Positions 1 through 7,080 of a stretch of DNA of 38,473 nucleotides are shown here, one piece after another. The position numbers were made by a program, and so were the translations under genes. The notes under the pieces were generated by a model. The model was not told the origin of the DNA. It saw only the letters and a program-made list of their open reading frames with translations, and made no database searches. The stretch is from JAAYZQ01 sp034428935 (GTDB taxonomy: Bacteria; Chloroflexota; Anaerolineae; JAAYZQ01): contig DAOUHB010000173.1 of NCBI GenBank assembly GCA_034428935.1, positions 1 through 38,473 on the forward strand, in the 5' to 3' direction. Positions within the stretch are counted from its first letter, which is position 1, and each line of letters starts with the position of its first letter.

Positions 1-42
1 ATCCTGGGGAACCTGAAAGGACCGGCGAATGTGAAGTGTCAT
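1..42 (-). CDS. 5' end of an unidentified gene running off the left edge
   Basis: Only the first 14 codons are in the window (MTLHIRRSFQVPQD...). The start is an ATG at 42 reading leftward, preceded by a strong GAGGAGG ribosome site six bases upstream (mirror of positions 49-55), and there is a promoter-like pair further up. No family can be named from 14 residues. It matters for context because the repeat block at 165-1019 lies between this gene's promoter and the DnaA-domain gene, and both genes point left. Confidence 0.5.
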   Translation of the reverse strand, partial: MTLHIRRSFQVPQD

Positions 43-83
43 CGATTGCCTCCTCGTTTGCTGGGTTTTCGGCTGCAGCCCAT

Positions 84-112
84 ATTGTGGCACAGATTCG
101 CGCCATTGTCAC
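84..112 (-). promoter_or_regulatory. Probable sigma70 promoter of the left-edge gene
   Basis: Read on the minus strand, GTGACA (112-107) is followed after 17 bases by CACAAT (89-84). This puts the start of transcription near 77 and leaves a leader of about 35 bases. Matches to consensus are moderate, so support comes mainly from the exact 17-base spacing and from the strong ribosome site downstream. Confidence 0.4.
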
Positions 113-164
113 GTTGCGCTCGACCTGTGCCCACGGCTCAAAGGTTAATAAACCAACAGTATCA

Positions 165-383
165 CTTGTCGGGGCCGGGCCTGCACCTCTGCAAGCTCTG
201 CCACAAGTCCGGGACTCCAGGTCCACGCCCACCCCGGACTCCCCGACTTGTCGGGGCCGGGCCTGCGCCCCTGCAAGCTCTGCCATAAGTCCGGGACTCC
301 TTGTAGTGCGCCAGGACAGGACTCCCCGACTTGTCGGGGCCGGGCCTGTGCCCCTGCAAGCTCTGCCACAAGTCCGGGACTCC
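165..383. repeat. Three imperfect direct copies of a 54-bp repeat
   Basis: Copies lie at 165-218, 247-300 and 330-383, spaced 82 and 83 bp. Each runs from CTTGTCGGGGCCGGGCCTG to AAGTCCGGGACTCC with only a few substitutions. The second and third are preceded by CCCCGA, which makes a CCCCGAC/GTCGGGG hairpin with a two-base loop. They look like dispersed extragenic palindromic repeats. Open frames crossing them carry no ribosome site and are not called as genes. Confidence 0.75.
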
Positions 384-391
384 TTGGGAGG

Positions 392-440
392 AGGCCAGAA
401 AGCCCCTCTCCCGTACCCGGGGGAGGGGTTGGAGGAGGGG
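392..440. repeat. C/G-rich palindromic repeat (CCTCTCCC...GGGGAGGGG)
   Basis: The sequence contains CCCCTCTCCCGTACCCGG followed by GGGGAGGGGTTGGAGGAGGGG, which is self-complementary around the GTAC/CCGG centre. It resembles the elements inside the two helicase genes at about 9345-9425 and 11952-12024 (pyrimidine-rich arm, short loop, GGGGAGG arm, then GGTTGG). It is probably the intergenic member of the same family. Confidence 0.5.
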
Positions 441-450
441 TCTTGCCGGC

Positions 451-520
451 GGCGGTTTTTTCTTCTTGTAAGTGGATCTTTTCTTTCTCATATTGGGTTC
501 TTTATCTTTTTCTTGTACGC
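451..520. other. Low-GC, T-rich tract beside the palindrome array
   Basis: In an otherwise very GC-rich window this stretch is dominated by T runs on the plus strand (TTTTTT, CTTCTTG, ATCTTTTCTTTCTC, TTTATCTTTTTCTTG). It ends about 10 bp before the first GTGCACGTGCAC palindrome at 530. Such tracts are typical of DNA-unwinding elements next to iterons, but also of simple spacer DNA. The origin reading is inference from the juxtaposition with the palindromes and the DnaA-domain gene. Confidence 0.45.
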
Positions 521-529
521 CTGGAATTG

Positions 530-562
530 GTGCACGTGCACAACCCAGTTGTGCACGTGCAC
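530..562. repeat. Two GTGCACGTGCAC palindromes 21 bp apart
   Basis: Cores lie at 530-541 and 551-562, start to start 21 bp, which is two helical turns. They have the same 12-bp core as the eight-copy array at 714-1019, but at half the spacing and on the far side of the terminator at 640-664. Flanks differ slightly: the first core is followed by AAC, the second preceded by GTT, as half-sites of the longer GTTGTGCACGTGCACAAC palindrome. The spacing suggests cooperative binding of a dimeric protein to one face of the helix. Confidence 0.85.
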
Positions 563-639
563 AGGTCGGTGGTGCCTGTGCGCGCCGGGGACACAAACGG
601 CGGGTCCGCGGACGCGCGGGGCACAGGGGGGAAAGGCAC

Positions 640-664
640 AAAAAAAGGGCCGGTTGCCCGGCCC
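640..664 (-). terminator. Intrinsic terminator after the palindrome array
   Basis: Read leftward, GGGCCGG (664-658), loop GCAA and CCGGCCC (653-647) form a 7-bp GC stem followed by seven T (646-640). This is a textbook rho-independent terminator for leftward transcription. The nearest leftward gene ends at 1061, so its transcript would include the whole eight-copy array before stopping here. Confidence 0.7.
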
Positions 665-713
665 CCTGGGTCGATCCGCGCGACGTTAGGGCGTCACGCT
701 GCCTGTCCTGTTG

Positions 714-1019
714 GTGCACGTGCACAACCATCTCGTTCTTCCCGGGCGTCGAGTTGTGCACGTGCACAACTATTCCGTTCTTCCCGGGCGTCGAGTTGTG
801 CACGTGCACAACCATCTTGTTCTTCCCGGGCGCCGAGTTGTGCACGTGCACAACTATTCCGGTCTTCGCGAGCGCCGAGTTGTGCACGTGCACAACTATC
901 CCGGTCTTCGCGAGCGCCGAGTTGTGCACGTGCACAACTATTCCGGTTTTCGCGAGCGCCGAGTTGTGCACGTGCACAACCATCCCGGTCCTCGCGGGCG
1001 CCGAGTTGTGCACGTGCAC
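714..1019. repeat. Eight-copy array of a perfect palindrome with exact 42-bp period
   Basis: The 12-bp palindrome GTGCACGTGCAC starts at 714, 756, 798, 840, 882, 924, 966 and 1008, every interval being exactly 42 bp (four helical turns). In the inner copies it extends to the 18-bp palindrome GTTGTGCACGTGCACAAC. The 24-bp linkers are related but not identical: CCATCTCGTTCTTCCCGGG-type or TATTCCGGTCTTCGCGAG-type, then CG(T/C)CGA. The palindromes are invariant while the linkers drift, so selection appears to act on the palindrome and the phase. The array begins 41 bp after the stop codon of the DnaA-domain gene. Confidence 0.95.
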
Positions 1020-1060
1020 AGGTTGGGTGGGCTTGTGGCATGCTCATGGTCGCTCTCCCC

Positions 1061-2002
1061 CTACAGAGCCGGCAGCGCCAGGTGCCGCACCGTCAGCCGC
1101 TCCCAATTGGCCGTGTCCAGGTTCTGCTTCAGGAGCCAGCGGCTGTGGCGCTGCTGGGAGCCGGGGCCCAGGTCCGCCACCTGGGCCGGGGTCAGGAGGG
1201 GCAGCAGGGTAAAGACCCGCACCCGGTAGACCGTGCCGCCGCCCTCCCCCCGCCGCTCGACGATGGCGATGCCCTCGGCGTGGAGACGGTCCAGCGCGCC
1301 GGGCCGCCAGTAGCGGCAGACGTGGGGCTCGACCACCTGGCCGCCTCGCTCCGCGCACCGGGCGCAGGGCTTGCCGTCTTTTAAGATGCTCGCCGCGTGG
1401 CAGGTGCGCCACACGCCGGTGATGGCCTGCCGGTTGCCGCCGGCGGCCAGGGCGGCCAGGTGACTGACGCTGTAGCGCATGGTCGGCGTCCACGCGGTCT
1501 TTTTCCGGCGGATGTCCTCGTGGCGGATGACCAGCCAGGTCATAAAGGCGACGGGGCCCAGCAGCTCGGCCCAGAAGTCGAGGGCATAGTTGGCCAGCTT
1601 GCTCCAGCCGGCCAGGCTGACGTCGAAACGGGCCAGGGCCGGATCGGTGACGGCGTCGAACTCGACGGCCTCGTCGGCCTCGTCGTCCGCTTCGCCGGCC
1701 GGGAGATCCTGGCCGTCCGGGGCCGGCCCCTGCCCGTTCCCGGCGGCGTGGAGGGAGCGGACCTTCACCGCCACGCCCGGAAAGTAGCGGTCCAGGGCGC
1801 GGCGCTGGGCGGGCAACATGCGCTTCTCGATCCACTCGGCCGCCCCGCCGTGGACCACGCCCACCACCAGCACCTCCCCTTCGAGGGCCAGGGCCCGGCT
1901 GCCGCGCAGCCAGGAGTCAAAGCTGGCGGGCGTCACCCCCAGGCGCACCTCTTCCAGAAACTCGTCCCAGCGCCGTTCCATCTCTGTCGCCGTCGTTGCC
2001 AT
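1061..2002 (-). CDS. DnaA domain-I protein without AAA+ module; candidate replication initiator or array-binding protein
   Basis: A 313-residue protein. The ATG at 2002 is chosen because GAGGA lies seven bases upstream and DnaA-like sequence starts directly after it. Residues 8-84 resemble DnaA domain I (WDEFLEEVRLGVTPASFDSW, then a hydrophobic strand and AAEWIEKRMLPAQRRALDRYFP). An acidic linker (about 100-120) follows. Residues 128-305 form a separate region with a possible winged-helix (WTPTMRYSVSHLAALAAGGN... GVWRTC) and four cysteines (C201, C213, C216, C229) that could bind zinc. There is no Walker A, Walker B or DnaA domain IV, so it is not DnaA. A strong promoter precedes the gene and the 42-bp palindrome array directly follows it. 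By analogy with initiators that carry a DnaA-like contact domain, it may bind the array, but this is inference. Confidence 0.7.
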   Translation of the reverse strand: MATTATEMERRWDEFLEEVRLGVTPASFDSWLRGSRALALEGEVLVVGVVHGGAAEWIEKRMLPAQRRALDRYFPGVAVKVRSLHAAGNGQGPAPDGQDLPAGEADDEADEAVEFDAVTDPALARFDVSLAGWSKLANYALDFWAELLGPVAFMTWLVIRHEDIRRKKTAWTPTMRYSVSHLAALAAGGNRQAITGVWRTCHAASILKDGKPCARCAERGGQVVEPHVCRYWRPGALDRLHAEGIAIVERRGEGGGTVYRVRVFTLLPLLTPAQVADLGPGSQQRHSRWLLKQNLDTANWERLTVRHLALPAL

Positions 2003-2082
2003 GGGCTTGTCCTCGTCGATAGATTGGCTCCATCCGGCCAACGAGACGGCTCTGCTCGCTTCACGTGCCACGCCTGTGGAAC

Positions 2083-2111
2083 AGTATAGCACAAATTTTC
2101 TAGTTTGTCGA
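2083..2111 (-). promoter_or_regulatory. Strong sigma70 promoter of the DnaA-domain gene
   Basis: On the minus strand TCGACA (2111-2106), 17 bases, TATACT (2088-2083). Both boxes differ from consensus by a single base. Transcription would begin near 2076, about 75 bases before the ATG at 2002. No copy of the GTGCACGTGCAC palindrome lies here, so any autoregulation through that site would have to act from downstream. Confidence 0.7.
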
Positions 2112-2154
2112 GGTGTTTTCGGAATGTTGCTTAAAATTTAATGTTCGGGAATTT

Positions 2155-2316
2155 GCCGGCGCTCGGCGATCCCGGCAGGACCGGCTTTGCAACCGGGGGC
2201 GCCGAGCGCCAGCTCGGCAAGTTGCGGTTAGAGAGAAAGGCCGAGCCGGCGCTCGGCGATCCCAGCGGGACGCTACCTGGATCAGGCGCCGGGAGTGGCG
2301 GATTGTGATCCGCCAC
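2155..2316. repeat. Palindromic repeat cluster between divergent promoters
   Basis: GCCGGCGCTCGGCGATCCC occurs at 2155 and again at 2245. An inverted partial copy (GGCGCCGAGCGCC) lies around 2198-2210. A separate perfect hairpin GTGGCGGAT-TGTG-ATCCGCCAC sits at 2295-2316, and a decayed relative is found at 27831-27862. These are dispersed extragenic palindromes. The cluster fills the gap between the leftward promoter at 2083-2111 and the rightward one at 2354-2382. No gene is seen here. Confidence 0.65.
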
Positions 2317-2353
2317 GAGCAGTGTTGATGCCGGGGCGGCGCGGGGTTCGCGC

Positions 2354-2382
2354 TTGGAAGATCGCCCGAGTTCGTGTATAAT
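2354..2382 (+). promoter_or_regulatory. Sigma70 promoter of the antiporter/PII-like operon
   Basis: TTGGAA (2354-2359), 17 bases, then a perfect TATAAT (2377-2382). The start of transcription would be near 2389, leaving a leader of about 15 bases that holds the GGAGGT ribosome site at 2394-2399. The very short leader leaves little room for RNA-level control. Confidence 0.75.
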
Positions 2383-2404
2383 CCTCTGAGCGTGGAGGTA
2401 ATGC

Positions 2405-3667
2405 ATGGACCCTCTTTTACAGTTCTTGTTGCTCTTGGCCATCATCATCGTCGCCGCCAAAGGCGCCGGCTATGTGAGCACCCGCCTCGGACAGCCCGCC
2501 GTGCTGGGAGGGCTCGTGGCGGGGCTGATCCTGGGCCCCACGGGCCTGGATCTTTTGCACCTGCCGGTCTTTTCCGGGGGTCACGTGGGCGAGACGGTGG
2601 AGCAACTGGCCCACCTCGGCGTGCTGCTCCTGATGTTCGCCGCCGGCCTGGAGGTGGATTTCGAGGCCATGATCCGGGCGGGGCGGCCCGCGGTGCTGGG
2701 GGGTGTCCTGGGCGTCATCAGCCCGGTGCTCCTGGGTCTGGCCGTGGCCCTGCCCTTCGGCTATGCGGTCGAGCCGGCCCTGGCCATCGGCCTGATCCTG
2801 GCAGCCACCAGCGTCAGCATCTCGGCCCAGACCCTCATGGAGCTGGGCGTGCTGCGCACCAGGGTGGGCATGGCCTTGCTGGGCGCTGCTGTCGTGGACG
2901 ACGTCCTGGTCATCCTGTTGTTCTCCCTCTTTGGCGCCCTGGCCGTCGGGCAGGGGAGCGGCCTCCTCACCATCTTGTGGGTGCTGGCCCGCATGGTGGC
3001 CGTCCTGGCCGTCAGCGCCTGGCTGGGCACCCGCGTGTTGCCGCGCCTGCTCCGGCTCGTGGACCGCTTGCCCATCAGCGAAGGTGTGCTGGCCTTTGTC
3101 CTCGTGGCGATGCTCCTCCTGGCCTGGGCCGCCGAGTTCCTGGGCGGGATGGCGGCCATCACCGGGGCCTTTCTTGCCGGCCTGTTCTTTGCCCGGACGA
3201 ACCTGCGGCACTATATCGAGGAGCGGGTCCGCGTGTTGGCCTACTCCTGGTTGGTGCCGGTCTTTTTCGTGAGCATCGGCCTGGAGGCCAACGCCCGGGC
3301 GGTTGGTTGGGCCGGCCTGCCCTTTGCCCTGGCCATCGTGGCCGTTGCCCTCGTCTCCAAGGTCGTGGGCAGCGGCCTGGGCGCCCGCCTGGCGGGCTTT
3401 GACAATGCCGAGGCGCTGCGCCTGGGCGTGGGCATGATTTCGCGGGGAGAGGTGGGCTTGATCCTGGCCGCGGTGGCCCAGGGCGCCGGCCTCATCGACG
3501 ACGCCGTCTTTGCCAGCATCGTCCTCACGGTCCTGGTGACCACGCTGGTGACGCCCCTTTTGTTGCGGCTCCTTTACCCGCGAACCGAAGTCCAGGCGCC
3601 CATGACCGCCATCCGGCAAGAGGTCGAAGAGCGTCAAGAAATCAGTCCTGCGACGGAAAGGGAATAA
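2405..3667 (+). CDS. CPA2-family monovalent cation:proton antiporter
   Basis: A 420-residue inner-membrane protein with about 12 hydrophobic segments throughout. Family features include a first helix with LGQPAVLGGLVAGLILGPTGL, the GVLLLMFAAGLEVDF segment typical of KefB/NapA-like transporters, and LGAAVVDDVLVILLFS, in which the paired aspartates match the ion-binding site of electrogenic CPA2 antiporters. GMISRGEVGLILA is seen near the C-terminus. No TrkA-N/RCK regulatory domain follows, and the protein ends in a short charged tail. The start at 2405 lies five bases after GGAGGT. A PII-like protein begins two bases after its stop and may take the place of the missing regulatory domain. Substrate (Na+, K+) cannot be told from sequence alone. 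Confidence 0.88.
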   Translation: MDPLLQFLLLLAIIIVAAKGAGYVSTRLGQPAVLGGLVAGLILGPTGLDLLHLPVFSGGHVGETVEQLAHLGVLLLMFAAGLEVDFEAMIRAGRPAVLGGVLGVISPVLLGLAVALPFGYAVEPALAIGLILAATSVSISAQTLMELGVLRTRVGMALLGAAVVDDVLVILLFSLFGALAVGQGSGLLTILWVLARMVAVLAVSAWLGTRVLPRLLRLVDRLPISEGVLAFVLVAMLLLAWAAEFLGGMAAITGAFLAGLFFARTNLRHYIEERVRVLAYSWLVPVFFVSIGLEANARAVGWAGLPFALAIVAVALVSKVVGSGLGARLAGFDNAEALRLGVGMISRGEVGLILAAVAQGAGLIDDAVFASIVLTVLVTTLVTPLLLRLLYPRTEVQAPMTAIRQEVEERQEISPATERE

Positions 3668-3669
3668 TC

Positions 3670-4020
3670 ATGGCAAATCTGCTCGTCCTTGTCCTCGACG
3701 ACGTGGAGCACTGCCCTTCCATCCTCGACGCCTGGAACAAGGCCGGAGTGATGGGAATCACCATCCTGGAGAGCACCGGCCAGGCGCGCCTGCGCCGGGC
3801 GATGCGCGACGACCTGCCCCTCATGCCCTCGCTGCGCGACCTGTTGGCCGGCGGCGAGATGCACCATCGCACTCTCTTTAGCGTCGTCGACGACGACGAG
3901 GTCCTAGAGCGGGCCATTGACGCCACGCAAGAGACCATCGGCGACCTGGAAAGCCACGACACGGGCGTGCTGTTTGTCGTTCCCGTAACCCGGGTCATCG
4001 GCCTCAAACGGCCCGACTAG
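3670..4020 (+). CDS. PII-like (GlnB-fold) regulatory protein paired with the antiporter
   Basis: A 116-residue cytoplasmic protein starting two bases after the antiporter stop, so almost certainly cotranscribed and probably translationally coupled. The N-terminal strand MANLLVLVLDDVEHCPSILDAW, then GVMGITILESTG, a charged region where PII has its T-loop (about residues 38-62), and the closing strand TGVLFVVPVTRVIGL follow the PII ferredoxin-like pattern. The uridylylation tyrosine and classical PII signature are not visible. PII-like proteins next to transporters (for example SbtB with SbtA) sense nucleotides and gate the transporter. A similar role here is inference from fold pattern and gene order. 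Confidence 0.65.
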   Translation: MANLLVLVLDDVEHCPSILDAWNKAGVMGITILESTGQARLRRAMRDDLPLMPSLRDLLAGGEMHHRTLFSVVDDDEVLERAIDATQETIGDLESHDTGVLFVVPVTRVIGLKRPD

Positions 4021-4022
4021 CC

Positions 4023-4235
4023 GGTTGTCGGAGAGGTGCTTGCGCTTGTCGGTTGGTAGTGGGCGATTCATCGCCCAGGAAGCGCGCTGAAGCGCGCACT
4101 ACGAACGGGCTCCCGGCAGGCTGCTGGCAGGTTGTCGGAGAGGTGCATGCGCTTGTCGGTTGGTAGTGGGCGATTCATCGCCCAAGAAGCGCGCTGAAGC
4201 GCGCACTACGAACGGGCTCTCATAGGCTGCTGGCC
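4023..4235. repeat. Two tandem copies of a 107-bp repeat
   Basis: Copies at 4023-4129 and 4130-4235 are nearly identical, running from GGTTGTCGGAGAGGTGC through GTAGTGGGCGATTCATCGCC, AGCGCGCTGAAGCGCGC and ACTACGAACGGGCTC to GGCTGCTGGC. GGGCGATTCATCGCCC and GCGCGCTGAAGCGCGC are hairpins, and GTAGTG...CACTAC closes a larger stem. This is a structured dispersed repeat, not a gene. It separates the PII-like gene from the MgtC gene, and no promoter for the latter is visible inside it. Confidence 0.85.
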
Positions 4236-4275
4236 CCGGCCCGGGAGTCTCCGGGCAGACGTAGAGGAGGTGTTC

Positions 4276-4752
4276 GTGGAATGGCTGCGCTTTGACCTGT
4301 CGTTTCTGTTGGAGGTGGCCGTCAAGATTGGCCTGGCCTATCTGTTTACCCTGCCCATCGCCTGGGAGCGCGAAAAAGCCACGCGGATCATGGGCCTGCG
4401 CACCTTTCCGCTGGTGGCCATGGCGGCCTGTGGCTACGTGCTCGTGGCCTTGGCCGTCGCCGGCGACGATCCAGACGCCCGGGCCCGCGTCATCCAGGGG
4501 CTGTTGAGCGGCATCGGTTTTCTCGGCGCCGGGGCCATCCTGAAGGAGGGGGCGTCGGTGCGCGGCACGGCCACGGCGGCCAGCGTCTGGATGACGGGTG
4601 CCCTGGGGGCCGCCGCTGCTTTTGCGCAGTACGAGGTCGCCATCGTGTTGAGCCTCGCCGCCTTCCTGATCCTGCGCCTGTTGTCCAGACACGAAGAGGA
4701 GCGGCAGGCGGAGCGCGAGGGGGGCAAGGGGGAAGACGAGGACCAGGGGTGA
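4276..4752 (+). CDS. MgtC/SapB-family membrane protein
   Basis: A 158-residue protein with four hydrophobic segments. It shows MgtC-domain signatures in order: GLRTFPLVAMAACGY, IQGLLSGIGFLGAGAILKEG and VRGTATAASVWMTGALGAAAA. A charged cytoplasmic tail rich in Glu, Arg and Lys follows and no further domain. GTG at 4276 is preferred to the in-frame GTG at 4270 because GAGGAGG (4264-4270) is then five bases upstream. MgtC proteins affect magnesium homeostasis and, in pathogens, ATP synthase activity. The role here is unknown. The gene converges with recJ, whose stop is 11 bases beyond its own. Confidence 0.85.
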   Translation: MEWLRFDLSFLLEVAVKIGLAYLFTLPIAWEREKATRIMGLRTFPLVAMAACGYVLVALAVAGDDPDARARVIQGLLSGIGFLGAGAILKEGASVRGTATAASVWMTGALGAAAAFAQYEVAIVLSLAAFLILRLLSRHEEERQAEREGGKGEDEDQG

Positions 4753-4763
4753 GCGGGTGACGG

Positions 4764-7070
4764 TCAAGCCCGCCCGACGCTGCCGGCCGGGGCCCGCCGC
4801 AGGTAGGCGCGGTAGGCGGCGGTCTCCATAAGGAGGTCGCCCAGGCGCCGGCGGGCGGAACGCATGGCCTCGGGGTCGGCCCGGCCCATGCCGGGGGCCA
4901 GGCGCCAGCGCCCCTCGGCCTTTTCCGCGATGCGCAACTGGCCGCCGGCGGCCAGCCACTCCAGCCCCGTTTGCACCGTCGCCGCCCGGTGGCCCAGGCG
5001 GGCCGCCGCGGCCTCCAGCTCCATCCACCCATCCCGCGACCGCAGGGCAAACTGCGCCATGCCCGCCAGGCGCTCCAGGAAGGGCGTGACCCTGTCCAGG
5101 CCGGCGTCGCGGCCAAAGAGGATCAGCTCGGTGGGGCGCACGGCGTCGAGGACGCCTCGCAGCTCTCGCGGGCCGGGCGGGAGCGTCCACAGCGCCAGGC
5201 GGCCGCCGGCGACCAGCTCGCGCCGCGTGCGGCTCTCCACGCCCGGCGGCTCGATCCCTTCGGCCCACACCTGCACGCTGCCCTCGTCTCGCAGCGCCCG
5301 CAGGGCCTCGTCCTCGTCCTCGACGGCGCGATAGTCGCGCACCGCCGCCACGGTGGTGGGCTCGCGCACGACGGCCGCGGCCAGGGGCTCGCGCTCGCGG
5401 GCGGCGACCCACTGCACCTGGATCTCGGGCATGCCCTGGTAGTCGTGGCTGCCCACGGTCACAGCCAGATCAAAGCGGCCCTGGGGCAGGGGCCAGCCCG
5501 CCCCCTGCCACCAGAACACCGTTTGCGTCCGGTCCTGGCGGTCTTCGACCGTCACGCGGCGGTGCTCGCCCGCCGGGCCCAGGGCGGCCTCGCTCAAGGC
5601 CCGCAGGTCGCGCACGCCGAGGATGAGGGGCGGGTTGCCCCGCCCAAAGGGCGCCAGGCGGCCGATCTCGGACACCAGCTCCAGGCTTAACTCCGGCAGC
5701 TCCACGATGGCGTCGAGGCGCAGGACGGGCTCGGGCGCCGCCGCTGCCCGGGCGGCCACGGCCTCCGACAGGGCGGCCCGCAGGGCGGGGATGTTCTCGG
5801 GGGCCAGGGAAAAGCCCGCGGCGCCCGGGTGGCCGCCGTAATCGTCGAGGAGGTGCGCGCACTCTCTCAGGGCGGCGATGAGGTCGATGCCCGGCACCGA
5901 GCGCCCCGAGCCGCGGGCCGGCTCGTCCCCGGGCGTGGACCCGGGCGTAGAAATGAGGACTGCCGGCTTGCCCAGCCGCTCGGCCAGGCGCCCGGCCACG
6001 ATGCCGGTGACGCCGGGCGTCCAGGCCGGGTCGCTGAGCACCACGGCGGCGTGATCCCGCGCCAGGCCCGGCGACCGGCGGATCTGGGCCAGGGCGGCCT
6101 CCATGACCTGCCGCGTGAGCCACTGCCGGCGGGCGTTGAGGGCCTCCATGTCGGCGGCCAATAGGCCGGCCCGCTCCGGGTCGGCGGTGAGGAGCAGCTC
6201 CAGGCCCGCGCTGGCGTCGGCCAGGCGGCCCAGGGCGTTGAGGCGCGGGCCCAGGACAAAGGCGACGTGCTCCTCGGTCAGGCCCTCGGGCCGCACCCCG
6301 GCCCGCCGGTAGAGGGCCTGCAGGCCGGGCCGCGCCGTGCGCCGCAGCGCCTCGAGCCCGCGCTGCACCAGGGGGCGGTTATCGCCGGTCAGGCTGCCCA
6401 CGTCGGCCACGGTCCCCAGGGCCACCAGGTCCAGCGAGCGGTCCGCTCCCCCGGGGTCGAGGGCGTGGGCCAGGGCAAAGGCCACCCCCACGCCCGTGAG
6501 GGGGCCCAGGGCATGGCCGGGCGGCAGCCGCCAGGGATTGACGACGGCCAGGGCCGGCGGCAGCCGCTCCTCGGGGCTGTGGTGGTCGGTGATGACGAGG
6601 TCCACGCCCAGTTCGGCCGCCAGCTCGGCGGCGGCGTGGGCCGTGACTCCCGTGTCGCACGTGAGGACGACGCGGGCGCCCTCCGCGGCCAGCCGCCGCA
6701 GGGTTTCGGGCTGCAGGCCGCGGCCCTGGCGCCGGGCGGGCACGGCATAGCGCACGTCCGTGCCCAGGGCCTGCAGCCTCTCCACCAGCAGGGCCGTGGC
6801 CGTCTGCCCGTCGGCGTCCAGGTCGCCCCAGACGGACACCGTCTCTCCCCGGTCAATGGCCTGGCGCAGGCGCTCCACGGCGCGGTCCATGTCGGGCAGG
6901 TCAAAGGGCGAGGCCAGCTCGTGGGCCGTGGGGTCCAGGAAGGCGCGGGCGGCCCCGGCCGTCACGATCCCCCGCCGGGCCAGCGTCTCGGCCACGAGGG
7001 GGAGGCCGCCCACGGCGCGCCGCAGGGCCTCGGGCACCTGTACGGGCTGAGGATCGAGCCAGACGGTCAC
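4764..7070 (-). CDS. recJ: Single-stranded-DNA exonuclease RecJ
   Basis: 768 residues from the GTG at 7070. This codon is chosen because recognisable sequence (VWLDPQPV) starts there, directly after the upstream stop at 7081. DHH-phosphoesterase motifs appear in order: DLDADGQTATALL (residues 83-95, metal-binding aspartates), CDTG (138-141), TDHHSPEERLPPA (161-173), and DVGSLTGDNRPLVQRGL. The DHHA1 motif YGGHPGAAGFSL follows, then an OB-fold region. A C-terminal extension of about 180 residues beyond the usual core includes a possible small winged-helix-like segment. RecJ degrades 5'-ended single strands in recombination and repair. Here it is the last gene of a leftward operon with a split AddAB-like set, which fits a joint end-processing role. 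The tyrosine common in motif I is leucine. Confidence 0.93.
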   Translation of the reverse strand: MTVWLDPQPVQVPEALRRAVGGLPLVAETLARRGIVTAGAARAFLDPTAHELASPFDLPDMDRAVERLRQAIDRGETVSVWGDLDADGQTATALLVERLQALGTDVRYAVPARRQGRGLQPETLRRLAAEGARVVLTCDTGVTAHAAAELAAELGVDLVITDHHSPEERLPPALAVVNPWRLPPGHALGPLTGVGVAFALAHALDPGGADRSLDLVALGTVADVGSLTGDNRPLVQRGLEALRRTARPGLQALYRRAGVRPEGLTEEHVAFVLGPRLNALGRLADASAGLELLLTADPERAGLLAADMEALNARRQWLTRQVMEAALAQIRRSPGLARDHAAVVLSDPAWTPGVTGIVAGRLAERLGKPAVLISTPGSTPGDEPARGSGRSVPGIDLIAALRECAHLLDDYGGHPGAAGFSLAPENIPALRAALSEAVAARAAAAPEPVLRLDAIVELPELSLELVSEIGRLAPFGRGNPPLILGVRDLRALSEAALGPAGEHRRVTVEDRQDRTQTVFWWQGAGWPLPQGRFDLAVTVGSHDYQGMPEIQVQWVAAREREPLAAAVVREPTTVAAVRDYRAVEDEDEALRALRDEGSVQVWAEGIEPPGVESRTRRELVAGGRLALWTLPPGPRELRGVLDAVRPTELILFGRDAGLDRVTPFLERLAGMAQFALRSRDGWMELEAAAARLGHRAATVQTGLEWLAAGGQLRIAEKAEGRWRLAPGMGRADPEAMRSARRRLGDLLMETAAYRAYLRRAPAGSVGRA

Positions 7071-7080
7071 GGGCGCACCA

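Noticed and set aside
162..1019. Long open frames across the palindrome array encoding 14-residue repeats such as VHVHNSALAKTGIV
   Set aside because: The 42-bp period is a multiple of three and lacks stops, so frames on both strands stay open. No ribosome site precedes them, several frames are equally open, and conservation is centred on a DNA palindrome rather than on codons.
714..1019. CRISPR array
   Set aside because: Repeats are only 12-18 bp and the 'spacers' are near-identical variants of one sequence. No cas genes are near.
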